Shown: positions 11,353-22,334 of the stretch, one piece after another
How the letters are laid out: every line of letters begins with the position of its first letter
How positions within the stretch are numbered: the stretch's first letter is position 1
Assembly: GCA_002794775.1 (NCBI GenBank)
Contig: NBAY01000020.1
Coordinates: forward strand, 62,001-126,000
Direction: 5' to 3'
DNA: 64,000 bases
From: Porodaedalea pini
Lineage: Eukaryota > Basidiomycota > Agaricomycetes > Hymenochaetales > Hymenochaetaceae
Notes under the pieces: model-generated
The model's input: only the letters and a program-made list of their open reading frames with translations
The model's database searches: none
What the model was told of the DNA's origin: nothing
Made by a program: the position numbers and the translations under genes

Positions 11353-13028
11353 CCTCACGACTGTTGATCTCGGGCTTGGGCTCGGGCTCGGTGGTCATGT
11401 ATAGGCTGATGCAACAACTTTCGCGACTTATGGATTTGGATGCGTAGGATATGGGTGTGGGCTACTGGTCTGGGCTACACTGAGTTGGACTGTGTGGAGC
11501 TTGAGGGCCTTTCTTCACTGGTTGTCGGGCGCTTGCTCGCGATCACAGAGGCCTTCGCTCTTGTCGGTACGGCTTCAGCGCGCCTTCCACCTTGTACTCT
11601 CTTCTCTCCTCTTTTCTAAATTTCCTAGCAATACATGTGTCTCTTACACCCTTCCCTCCAACCGTACACCCAAGTATCTCATTCATCCATCCATTTGTGC
11701 AGCACGACTTGTCCATTCACCATACATGGTCTCCTCTTCCTTTTCTCTCCTTGATTTTGTAATTCAGCTCGTATCTTCCGTAGATCTCTTTTTTCCTTCT
11801 CTTTACTTCATTGACTCGACTCTTGTTACTTCTATTATTCCATGTGCTCGAGCCCTTGCAAAGCATTTTCTCTATATTATACTACTGTCTCGTCTCATCA
11901 TCCGCTTTTCAGCCTTTCGGCTCTCAAGTTTTAGTGCTGGATTGGTGGCCCGAAAGGGGCAAGTGGGTTTGAATTCCCACTGTGTGTGCATCTCTCCTGA
12001 AAACAAAGCAAATATTGGACAGTGATTGAAGAGCTGATATCTGAAATGAGTGGATGATCAGACAAAAACACTATGATTAATGCACTACAGTTTAGACATT
12101 AGATTTTGGAAGGACATATAAGTGGCATATAATACAAGAAAAATAAATGTGCATTTCCTGTAAGCATCTATCTAACTTGTATTTATCTTGTATCCTATGT
12201 GAAGGCTAATAAGAATATGATATACTGGCTGACATGCTGACACCCAACATATAAACTGGTGAAGAGCCTTCCAGCTCCATTGTCAAGCATAATCAGTAGA
12301 ATAAATACATTACAGCTCAGACATCAGACTTTCAGAGGGCATATAATCAGAATACAAAATGATAAAAGTATAGTATATTTTTTGTAATTATCTATCTGTC
12401 TTGTATATGCCTTGTATTGCACCAAAACTCTTGTAACAAGCTTGTATCCAACTCGAAGACATTTTGGCACATGACAAGCTGACTAACAGACTTTTATTAC
12501 CTTACAAGGTATACAAGGCTATACAGGCGATGTGACTTTTTCATGATGGAGATGCCACATTTGCAATCGCAGAGGAAAGCAAACACCTCTGCTCATCGAT
12601 GTTGGTACTGATTTCCTGAGAGATGAAGAAAGAGAAGAGTCGGGCAAGAAGCAGATGGGCAAAGAGGCGTACTGCAAGCACTGGAAACCTGCTCTATCCA
12701 TGAATATAAAGGTTGTGCAGGGACGCAAGTGCACAGGCCGCTGCATCAAAACTCGCTGGAAAGCCCGCCAACCCCAGTTCTCCTCATGATCTGCACTTTC
12801 ACCCGGTCAGCATGTGTTTCGTGTAAGAGCGGAGTAGCAGACAGATTTGGAGGAATGTATGATTGGGCTTTGTGCCAGTTTAGTCAGTGCAAAGAAGGCA
12901 TTATTTGTTAAGATTCCTCTAGGTGTCATTCGACACAACATACCCATTATTATCATTACTACCAATAGTCAATTTGCATTTCTCTTCCATCGTGAGTACA
13001 GGCATGATCTGAAATATGATCTGAGACC
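11353..13028. other. Intergenic with diverged direct repeats and a tRNA-like relic
   Basis: There is no convincing gene. At 11930-11985 a tRNA-like stretch carries a B-box-like GGTTTGAATTCCC inside a GTGGG/CCCAC stem, but no complete tRNA. Two diverged direct repeats of about 130 bp follow (about 12040-12175 and 12295-12425; shared pieces include CAGACATCAGA-like and TATCTATCT...CTTGTAT motifs). The remainder is AT-rich. Confidence 0.4.
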
Positions 13029-13640
13029 TCATGTCTGAACGAAATGGCCTACCTGATAGATCTGTACTGTCAAACACCAGTCTGCATTTCTAAGTCTCCA
13101 GAAGCACTGGCAGTTTTTGACCTGAACAAAAAAATCTGCAAAGCCTAAAATTGAAAGTGTCTTTTTGTCTTCTTGATCAACAAACTTCAGCTTTCTATCA
13201 TCGTGTGCACAGAATCCAGGGCCCACAGCTTTCGAACCAGTGACTTCAGGAACGTTAGATGTACCAAAGAGTTTCATAGATGGACAGCGACAATAGTCAT
13301 TGATCGCAGTGACCTAAGGTCGGATGAATATTAGATCATGGACCTCAAAAAAAAAAAAGCACCAACGCACTGGATATCTCCTACTCATCTTTTGGTTTCG
13401 TAGGGACCTTATTGAATGCTTAGGAGAGGGCATTATGAGACCACCATTCTCTACAGGGCAGGAACCCATTCAAGAATTTCCAGGCTGACATCGGTCCCAC
13501 AAACTACCTTTCACATTCCTCCACATAGTGTCTGTACCTTCTACGAGTCTCTTCAAGTTCAACAAATCTTCTGGTCCATTCTCCACGTTGAGAACTTGAA
13601 TTGGTTATGGTATGCCGAGTTGCAGAGCATTTGGAGCAGA
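13029..13640 (-). pseudogene. FunK1-type protein kinase fragment, decayed
   Basis: Two blocks match the N-terminal part of the FunK1 gene at 29153-31427. One is an exon at about 13310-13029 with MKLFGTSNVPEVTGSK and FADFFVQV, corresponding to LKLFDTTDTPEVTGSE and VAEFFVQV there. The other is an upstream region at about 13620-13370 with NVENG and LIMPSPKHS, corresponding to SVENG and LKMPSPNRA. The intron between them is in the same place (ends near 13316) in both genes. The upstream block is broken by stops and frame changes, and the catalytic C-terminal half is absent. It is a truncated, mutated paralogue. Confidence 0.65.
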
Positions 13641-14480
13641 AACGTGTGGCATTTTTTGGTAAGCATAAATTTGTTCATTCATCAACCACTGTGAAGGTAA
13701 GAAATGGAGTGTATGAATGCCCATAGTGGTTTGTCTTGAAAAGTTGGCAGGTTATGTAAGCATCTAACTTCGACGTGACTTGTGGCACAAGCCTTGCCCT
13801 AAGTCCACTCTGATCTTTCGATTTTGAAGTTATATTGGAAAAAATGCTCACTTAGGAGAGAAAAATCTGTGACCACCGAATTCTCTTTGGGATAGTAACT
13901 CACCTAAGGTCTTCCCAGAAAGGGGGCACCAGTAGTTGCTCTGCTTATAGAGTAATATTAATGAAGGCAGTAGGACCACAGAGCATCATGCACAATATGG
14001 CATAAGATTGTAATAACGAGAATTCTGCTGGTACTATTATCTTAAATTATATACATATACATACCGGTCAGTGCTGTACAATGGCATGACAAGGTCCTAT
14101 ACATTATGGAAAATCAATTTTGACTTGTTTTTGAAAGTGTGCCCTCTACAGGTCAACACAGCTCATGCACTATAATAACTAAGGTACTCTGAATACTACT
14201 AAGAATAGGACAGACTCCAACAGAGTGTTGTAAGAGAGGTTTGAAGTTCAGTTTGGACTAAAATCCATTTTTGTTTTGCAAAATATTCACATCATATAAG
14301 GAAAACTGGAAATGTTCTACTATAGTACATGTATGACAAAGTGGTGTTCATTTTTTTTATAACAAAACAATGTCTTGATGCTCGTCCTATCACCACTGTA
14401 CGAGTCCGCAAGATTCCTGTCATATAAAGCAAGCACGAGTGCCAACGATCAGCAAGAAGAAATAAGATCTCGGTATTGAC
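13641..14480. other. Intergenic, nothing recognised
   Basis: AT-rich sequence between the kinase fragment and the Gypsy LTR with no coding similarity. The last five bases (14476-14480, TTGAC) are the left target duplication of Gypsy element A. Confidence 0.5.
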
Positions 14481-14893
14481 TGTTAGGCGGGAGCCCGGGA
14501 GACGACTCGGACTGGGCAGGCCTCAGCTGACTGTTGTCTGGGACGTGCTATACTCGAGCATAGACTCGGGACACGCTTACTCAGGCTAGGTCGTCGCGGA
14601 GGTAAGAGGATTAATACAAGACTAGACTAATACAAGGGGGACGAGTCTCACCTAGGTCGTCGCGGAGGTAAGAGGAAAAGCAGAACAAGGAGTTCATGCG
14701 ATTCCTGAGACCTTATATAGTGACGACCGCGAGACTATATTACCTAACGTCACATAATGAGTGGGAATGGAACGAATGAAGGCAGTGTGGGAATGATTGT
14801 GTAAGATGGGTAAATATAATGAAAAGGACGAATATAATAAAGAAAATGGTAAAAAGGAAAATAAAGGAAAAGGTGAAAGTTCAGGTTCTAACA
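14481..14893 (-). repeat. Element A 3' LTR
   Basis: This LTR runs TGTTAGGCGG...TTCTAACA on the plus strand, 413 bp, and pairs with 26625-27037. By eye the two copies differ at about four positions, all near the left end. It contains two copies of a 24-bp motif (CTAGGTCGTCGCGGAGG followed by TAAGAGG). Confidence 0.93.
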
Positions 14894-16470
14894 TTACCCC
14901 CCCTTCAAGGTTGGGCGTCCCGACCAACCATGATCACGGTCATCAGGCTCGGTGTCGACGAAGAGCGGACGGAGTCGTTGACGAGGGATGTCGAGTTTCC
15001 GAGGTGCACCGGGGTGTTTGAGGTAGAACTCAGCGATCGCCTCCTTTGCGTTCTCGCCGAAGTCCGTCTCAGGCTGCCAAGTAGATTCATTGTAGCCGAC
15101 CCACTTGACAAGGTACTGTAGTTTCCCTTGGTGCAGACGTGAGTCTAAGACTTCCTCGAGTTCGTACTCCTCCTCATTGTCGATGATGTCTGGCGGCGGC
15201 GGCGGCGGTTGCTTCTGGCTTTCAAAGGACGGTTCGACGGCGGGTTTCAATAGGGCTTCATTGAAGACAGGGTGGACCTTTTTCCATCGCTTCGGGAGTT
15301 TGAGCTTGTACGCGCTCGCTCCTATCCTGTCGACGACGTCAAAGGGGCCGTACCATTTGTCTGCGAGTTTCTTTGTCGGCGAGTCAATACTGATGTTTCG
15401 CCCGTCAAGGAAGACCTTGTCTCCAGCCTTGTACTCCACCGAAGCTCCTGCTGTCCGGTCATGGTAGCACTTCATGTCCTCTGCTGCCTTGACTAGGTTG
15501 TCCTTAGCAATGCGATGAGTCTCCTTGATGTGCTTTGCGAATTCTTCCGCTGACATGTTAGCAGATGAGGTTTGTGTCGTGTCGAAGCTCAAGGGGTGAC
15601 GTCCTGTGTTCACGTAGAAGGGGGACATCTTCGTTGCTGAGTGTTCACGGTTGTTGTATGCGAACTCTGCAAGGGGGAGCCAGTCCTTCCAGTCCGATTG
15701 TCGATGGTTAACGAAGAGTCGAAGATACTGTTCGAGCTCTTGGTTAACGCGTTCCGTTTGACCATCCGTCTGTGGATGGTACGCTGTTGACGGGTTGCCT
15801 TCAATGTGCAGAAGTTTGTATAGTTCCTTCATCATCGACGCATCGAACTGCGTGCCTCGGTCGTGGATGATTTTCTTCGGTAGGCCATGGAGGCGGAAGA
15901 CGTGGTCGCGGTACAGTTGGGCCATGCCTTCTGCTGACAGCCTCGTCGTCGTCGGGATCGCGTGCATCTGCTTCGAGAACCTATCCACGAAGACGCAGAT
16001 CGCATTGTGTCCCTTGGAGTCCGGGAGCTCTCCGATTAGGTCGACCGTAACAATTTCCCAGGGTCCTTCAGGGACAGCGTTTGGATGAAGCGGTCTAGAC
16101 CTCGACGTTCTTAAGGCTTTCGTCCATTGACAACGGTTGCATCCTCGGACGTATGCTCGGACGTCGGAGAACATCGATGCCCACCAGAATTCGCGACGGA
16201 CGAGTTCTACTGTCTTTGATGCTCCCGGATGACCAGCCAGAACCGAGTCGTGGCACTCCCGCAACACGGCCTCCTTTATTGTCGATGGAACATACACCTT
16301 GCCTTTCATCCGCCACAACCCGTCGACCTCCACCAAACCGGTAGGCCTCTCCGACTCGTCTTGCACCTTCTGCGCTTCACCCACTTGTTCCACCACCTCG
16401 TCGCGCGATGTCCGCACCACTCCACGGTTCAACCACTTATCTTTGATGAACATGACCCCATCGTTGTCAT
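14894..16470 (-). CDS. pol: Element A pol, 3' segment: integrase and chromodomain
   Basis: This is the downstream half of element A's pol after interruption by element B. It begins at the target-site copy GTCAT (16466-16470) and ends with TAA at 14894-14896, directly against the LTR. It carries the integrase zinc region (CHDSVLAGH and CNRCQW), the catalytic core (TVDLIGELPDSKG, IHDRGTQFD and QTERVNQELEQY, giving D, D and E with about 35 residues between the last two) and a chromodomain (LQYLVKWVGYNESTWQPE). The frame is intact. Cut off from its reverse transcriptase, it cannot be made as part of its own polyprotein. Confidence 0.93.
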
Positions 16471-16915
16471 TGTTAGAACTCGAACCTTCGCCTTTTCCTT
16501 TATTTTCCTTTATTTTCCCTTTACCATTTCTTTCCTTTTAACCGCTCCTTTTTCATTATAATTAATCATCTTTCCAATCATTTCCCACACTCCTTTCACG
16601 CGACTTTCATTCATTCCATTCCTAATTACATAAACTATACAGTACTTAGATAATCCGGTCTCACAATCGGCGCGAATAAAAGGTTTGAGGAACTCGCATG
16701 AACACTTGTTCTGCTTTTCCTCTTACCTCCGCGACGACCTAGGTGAGACCGCGTCCCCTCCTGTAGTAGTGTATATTGTATTAATCCTCTTACCTCCGCG
16801 ACGACCTAGCCTGAGTACAGCGTGTCCCGAGTCCCCGCTCGAGTATAGCACGACCCAGACGACAGTCAGCCGAGGCCTGCCCAGTCCGAGTCGTCCCCCG
16901 GACTCCCGCCTAACA
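16471..16915 (+). repeat. Element B 5' LTR
   Basis: 445 bp from TGTTAGAACTCG to CCCGCCTAACA. It holds a duplicated 24-bp motif, CCTCTTACCTCCGCGACGAC plus CTAG, at 16719-16742 and 16786-16809. The same duplicated motif is present in element A's otherwise diverged LTRs. Confidence 0.95.
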
Positions 16916-17099
16916 TAAAAGCAGAACCTCACCCAGGCTCATCCCCAGCGTACGTCGTCGCTGTCGACTCGCCTTTACTCAGTCTAGAGGAGCGCTCCCC
17001 TCGACGGACTTGACGTATAAACCCCCTAAACGACAACCCTCAACCCTGCCCGGACGTTTTCGGACGTTCGTGTATTACGTAATTATATCAACCGACATT

Positions 17100-17625
17100 T
17101 CCCGACCCTGGCTTTACGAGTTAGCCTCTGGTGGAGCACGCACCTAACGTGGACGTGGGTAACAAGACGAGTTCAAACCTCGACGACAATCTCGTTTGTA
17201 ATCTCGCTCGGATCCTACCGCCTCGTCATCAACTTCGCTGACGAACCCGCTCAACGTTGGCGTAACCCCGGATCGAACGCGCAACCGATCCCTGTTCCTC
17301 CGCCGACGTCAAGATAGATCTCACCGACGAACAGCAACGGGCCCTTCCTGCTTCAGCCCGTTGGGATCCAGACCGACCAGGCTACGTCGCGACCAATAAT
17401 AGCGGCGTCACTCACGACATCTGGTGGAGTGAAATCCGGCGCAGCTGGTATTCATCAGACGAACGAGGGAGGAGAGCAAGGTGGCCCCCAGCCGCTCCGT
17501 CGTCACCTGCACCGTCAACGTCTACGGTCAACCTACCACCGACCCCGGGTCCTTACCGTGAAACCAACAGAGACCCCTCACCGCCGACTCCTCCAGAACC
17601 TGCGACACCCGCACCCGAACCCGCG
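17100..17625 (+). other. Gag leader with conserved codon-like sequence
   Basis: Upstream of the first in-frame ATG of gag (17626), two frames resemble coding sequence when B is compared with the same region of A (about 25902-26450, minus). From about 17265 to 17625 the gag frame itself is open and the peptides align (VKIDLT-EEQQRA-like, WWS, HAWYS-like, ending PPTPPE). From about 17105 to 17300 a second frame aligns (LWW-x-x-HLTWTWVT, RLVI, ADEP, QP-x-PVPPPT). Changes between copies are often synonymous. No ATG begins either frame in either copy. An intron, non-AUG initiation, or an N-terminal gag part reached by frameshifting are possible. Confidence 0.45.
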
Positions 17626-18708
17626 ATGTCAACAGAAGGTTTTAGCCAACAGCAAATGGCACAGATCGCGGCCATCGTTGCGAGTGCCTTCACCCATCAG
17701 GCGAACAACGCCCCAGCACCGGTCGCGGCCGCTAACCCCCCGACCCCCAACATAGACGTCGCCCGACCACGTGAATTCACTGGTGGCGACGACTACCTCG
17801 ACTTCAGACGAGAAGTCCTTCTTTTTGTATCCGCGAACCCGAACCGATACCCTACGTCAGAGAGTAGAATTTATGTAGCTCTCTCTTACCTGAAGGGTGG
17901 TAATGCGGCGACGTGGGCGCAGAACTACGTCGAGGAGTCGACAACGTCGGGAATCGTCACATTCACCGACAGCTGGGAGAGATTCCAGGAACGACTCGAC
18001 GCCTCGTTCGACGACCCGAATCGCAAGGAGGCGGCGCTGAAGGAATTCCGGGAGAAGGTTCAGAAGGACCTCACCGCAGACAAGTTCTTCCAACAGCTCG
18101 ACGTCATCATCAAGCGTGCGGAACTGAAGGACGACGGCATCATCTGTGATCGTCTCAAACGCGCCATGAACATCGAAGTAGTGCGTGGAGTCCTGAGATC
18201 AACGCCGGTTCCGACGAAGTACGAGGACTGGAAGAACAAGGCCATCGAGATCGATCGAGGCGAACAACAGATCCGCGCAATCCAACGAGGTCGCCCGTTC
18301 ATACCTCAGCCTCGCCCGCAACAACAACAAGGACCCCCGGCTCGCCGTCAGGTAGCGGCCCCTCACATCGACAGACGCGACGCGACCGGCGTCACCTTTG
18401 GAGGCGCTGGTCAACCGATGGACGTCTCAATGAACGAGGCGCAACGACGACACGCGTGCTGGATCTGCGGCGGGCTGGGCCATTTCAAGGACAAGTGCCC
18501 GCAGGGGAAGCCAATCATCCAGCGCATGCTGGAACTAATGGCACCAGGCGAACGCCGCATTCTCGCGGACGAGCTCGGCGCGATGAAGGAATCGGCCTTC
18601 GAGGAAGTCGTAGACACTCGGAGGTCGACGGTGGAGGACTATGTGGAGGAAGAAGAGAATGACGAAGAGGTCGTCGACTCGCAGGGTTTTGCGAGTGGTC
18701 AGGCGTAG
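17626..18708 (+). CDS. gag: Element B Gag
   Basis: A 360-residue capsid/nucleocapsid protein. The central region has the retrotransposon Gag fold signature (YLDFRREVLLF, YLKGGNAATWAQNYV, WERFQERLDASFDDPN, LTADKFFQQLDVIIKRAEL). Near the C-terminus stands a CCHC zinc knuckle (CWICGGLGHFKDKCP) that would bind the element's RNA. An acidic tail ends at TAG 18706-18708. The ATG at 17626 is the first in the frame, but the frame is open further upstream and the upstream codons look conserved with element A, so the true protein may be longer. It overlaps the pol frame by about 45 bases, where the frameshift signal lies. Confidence 0.93.
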   Translation: MSTEGFSQQQMAQIAAIVASAFTHQANNAPAPVAAANPPTPNIDVARPREFTGGDDYLDFRREVLLFVSANPNRYPTSESRIYVALSYLKGGNAATWAQNYVEESTTSGIVTFTDSWERFQERLDASFDDPNRKEAALKEFREKVQKDLTADKFFQQLDVIIKRAELKDDGIICDRLKRAMNIEVVRGVLRSTPVPTKYEDWKNKAIEIDRGEQQIRAIQRGRPFIPQPRPQQQQGPPARRQVAAPHIDRRDATGVTFGGAGQPMDVSMNEAQRRHACWICGGLGHFKDKCPQGKPIIQRMLELMAPGERRILADELGAMKESAFEEVVDTRRSTVEDYVEEEENDEEVVDSQGFASGQA

Positions 18709-18727
18709 CCATCGGGGCGACTGACCA
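18684..18727 (+). promoter_or_regulatory. Candidate -1 programmed ribosomal frameshift site (element B)
   Basis: GGGTTTT at 18684-18690 is in the right phase for a slippery heptamer (G GGT TTT in the gag frame). Five bases later TGGTCAG (18696-18702) can pair with CTGACCA (18721-18727) as a 7-bp stem. Pol lies in the -1 frame, is open from 18663, and lacks an ATG at its start. Element A has the same heptamer, and its stem changes only one A-U pair to G-U. Confidence 0.72.
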
Positions 18728-21700
18728 AGAAGAACAAGAGACTTCAAATCCGGACCCGCTAAAATATAACCAACCGTTTGTACAATACGTAGATGCGAAC
18801 AACGTCGATGGTTTTCCCGATTACAAAGTCTCTACCGGTGTGAAAGAAAGGGAGGAATATGAGCAGCTGTTCATGAGAGGAACTGGCGGACGCCAGCTGG
18901 ACCTTCTCCTGAACGTCGGACACAGAATGGAAGGTGAAGTGAGGGAGGTGGACGCACACGCACTCGTAGATTCGGGATGTACAGGATCGTGCATTGATGT
19001 AAGGTTCATCGAACGGTACGGACTGGAGACGAAGCGTTATATTCGACCCCTTGCGGTACTCAATGCCGACGGCACACACAACGAAGCCGGATTGATCGAG
19101 GAGTACGTCGACGTCGAACTTACGATCGGTCACCATAAAGAACAGATCGTCCTGGCGGTGACCTCACTGGCATCGTCCAACATCTTTCTAGGGTATGACT
19201 GGCTTCGTCGACACAACCCGGAAGTCGACTGGAAAACGGGAACACTCGACTTTACGCGTTGCCCAAGTGAATGTGTGGTGGAAAGGAACGTGGAGGAAGG
19301 CATGCGGAAGGTGTGGAGAGCAGTGGAAGAGACGAAGGGGGTGAGAGAGATGCGAATGGACAAGACGTCCTGGCCCGCATACCTCAACGACTACGCCGAT
19401 GTTTTTAGCGAAAAAGGTTTTGAAAAGCTACCGGAACATCGCCCCTGGGACCACGTCATCGACTTGAAGCCCGACTTCAAACCAAGCGACTGTAAGATCT
19501 ACCCACTCACGCCAACTGAGCAGCAGTCGCTCAAGGACTTCCTCGATGAAAATCTAAAGTCAGGGCGCATCCGACGGTCGATATCGCCCATGGCGTCGCC
19601 TTTCTTCTTCATAAAGAAGGCCGACAAATTGCTACGCCTGATCCAGGATTACCGCAAACTCAACGACGGCACGATCAAGAATAAGTACCCCCTCCCTCTC
19701 ATCGACGAACTTGTTGATAAGGTCAAGAAGGCGAAGTACATCACTAAGCTTGACCTTCGCTGGGGGTACTACAACGTCCGGATCCGCGAAGGCGACGAGT
19801 GGAAGGCGGCATTTCGCACGAACATGGGCCTCTTCGAGCCAACAGTCATGTTTTTCGGTCTTTGTAATGCGCCGGCGACGTTCCAAGCATTCGTCAACCA
19901 CATCTTCAAAGAACTGATCTACGCAAACTTGATCATCGTATACCTCGACGACATACTGATCCTCTCAGAAACCATTGAGGAGCACATCGACACGTCGAGG
20001 CGCGTACTTCAGATCCTCCGGGAAAACGGCCTGTACTTGAAACCGGAAAAGTGCGAATTCGATGCCAAGGTCGTTAAGTATCTCGGTCACATCATCGGCA
20101 ACGGCGAAATCAAGGCGGACCCGGCAAAGACGGAGGCGATTGCGAACTGGCCCGTCCCAAGAAACCTCAAGGAGCTACAACAGTTCCTCGGCATGGGTAA
20201 TTGGCTACGACGGTTCATCAAGGACTACAGCAAAGTGGTCCGTCCGCTGACGTCGCTGACGGGCAAGAAGGACTGGGTATGGGAGACCGAACAGCAGGAG
20301 GCGTTCGAGGAGCTGAGACGACGTCTCTGCTCACCTCCAGTCCTGGCCATCGCCAACGACGAGGGCCCTTTCCGCGTTGAGGCGGACTCGTCGAACTTCG
20401 CACTCGGAGGCGTGCTATTGCAGAAACAGGAAGGCAAGTGGAGGGTAGTCGCCTATAGGTCAGAGGCGCTCCTACCGGCCGAACGAAACTACGAGATCTA
20501 CGACAAGGAAATGCTCGCAATCGTCTCGGCACTCAAGGAATGGCGTCAATACCTCCTGGGCGCTCGCCACAAGATCGAGATCTGGTCCGACCATGCCAAC
20601 CTCACCTACTTCAGGTCGGCACAGAAACTGAGCTATCGACAAGCTCGCTGGCGGACAGAACTCGAGGAATTCGACTTCCACCTCGAGCACAAGTCAGGGA
20701 AGACGATGGGCAAGGCGGACCTACTGTCACGCAAAGCAGGCTACGATGAGGGAAAGGATGACAACGATGATGTCGTGTTCATCAAGGACAAGTGGCTGAA
20801 CCGTGGAGTGGTGAGGACGTCGCGTGAGGAAGTGTTGGAACGAGTGGGTGAAGCGCAGAGGGCGCAGGACGAGTCGGAAAGACCAACGGGAATGACGAAG
20901 GCCGACGGGCTGTGGCGTATGAAAGGCAAGGTGTACGTGCCGTCGACGATGAAGGAAGCGGTTTTACGGGAATGCCACGACTCGACCCTGGCAGGACATC
21001 CCGGATCGTCAAAGACGGTCGAACTGGTACGTCGAGACTTCTGGTGGGCGTCGATGTTCTCCGACGTTCGAGCATACGTCCGAGGATGCGACCGTTGCCA
21101 GCGGACGAAGGCTCTGAGAACATCGAGATCAAGGCCACTTCACCCGAACACGATCCCGGAAGGCCCATGGGAAATCGTCACGGTCGACCTCATCGGAGAA
21201 CTCCCAGACTCCAAGGGGCACAACGCAATCTGTGTCTTCATCGACAGGTTCTCAAAACAAATGCACGCGGTCCCAACGATGACAAGGCTGTCAGCAGAAG
21301 GCATGGCCCAGCTGTACCGAGACCAAGTCTTCCGCCTTCACGGCTTGCCGAAGAAGATCATCCATGACCGAGGCACACAGTTTGACGCATCAATGATGAA
21401 GGAGCTGTACAAACTCCTACACATCGAAGGCAACCCGTCGACGGCATACCACCCACAGACAGATGGTCAGACAGAACGCGTTAACCAAGAGCTCGAACAG
21501 TATCTTAGGCTCTTCGTGAACCATCGCCAATCGGACTGGAAAGACTGGCTCCCCCTCGCAGAGTTTGCGTACAATAACCGCGAACATTCGGCGACGAAGA
21601 TGTCCCCTTTCTACGCGAACACAGGACGTCACCCCTTGAGCTTTGACACGACACGAACCTCGTCTACCAACATGTCAGCGGAAGAATTCGCGAAGCACAT

Positions 21701-22334
21701 AAAAGAGACTCATCGTGTCGCGAAGGACAACCTGGTCAAAGCGGCAGACGACATGAAACGCTACCATGACCGAACGGCAGGAGCTTCGGTAGAGTACAAG
21801 GCTGGCGATAAGGTCTTCCTCGATGGACGAAATATCAGCACAGATTCGCCCACGAAGAAGCTTGCCGACAAATGGTACGGTCCCTTTGACATCGTCGACA
21901 AAGTAGGAGCGAGCGCGTACAAGCTCAAACTCCCGAAGCGATGGAAAAAGGTCCACCCTGTCTTCAACGAAGCCCTGTTGAAACCCGCCGTCAAACCGTC
22001 CTTTCAAAGCCAGAAGCAACCACCACCGCCGCCGCCAGACATCATCGACAACAAGGAGGAATACGAACTCGAGGAAGTCTTAGACTCACGTCTGCACCGA
22101 GGGAAACTACAGTACCTTGTCAAGTGGGTCGGTTACAATGAACCTACCTGGCAGCCTGAGACGGACTTCGGTGAGAACGCGAAGGAGGCGATCGCTGAGT
22201 TCTACCTCAAACATCCCGGTGCACCTCGGAGACTCGAAATCCCTCGTCAACGACTCCGTCCGCTCTTCGCCAATACCGAGCCAGACGACCGCGATCATGG
22301 TTGGTCGGGATGCCCAACCTTGAAGGGGGGGTAA
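18691..22334 (+). CDS. pol: Element B Pol (protease, RT, RNase H, integrase, chromodomain)
   Basis: The frame is open from 18663 to TAA at 22332-22334 and is expected to be made as a Gag-Pol fusion. Numbering from the GTG codon at 18840, the domains are an aspartic protease (DSG at about residue 44), reverse transcriptase with the YLDD catalytic motif (about residue 367), RNase H (ADSSNFALGG, about 515), an integrase zinc region (CHDSTLAGH, then CDRCQRTK), the integrase core (VTVDLIGE about 782, IHDRGTQFD about 842, ERVNQELEQY about 879) and a chromodomain (LQYLVKWVGYNEPTWQPE, about 1090). The chromodomain places it among chromoviruses and is thought to direct integration to particular chromatin. 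All catalytic residues visible are present. Confidence 0.95.

Noticed and set aside
11492..12025. A 177-codon plus-strand open frame
   Set aside because: Composition is Ser/Leu-rich without motifs, and it overlaps the tRNA-like relic. No exon partner or family resemblance.
17130..17205. tRNA-like stretch with GTTCAAACC in the Gypsy leader
   Set aside because: No acceptor or D-arm pairing could be made, and the region shows codon-like conservation with element A instead.
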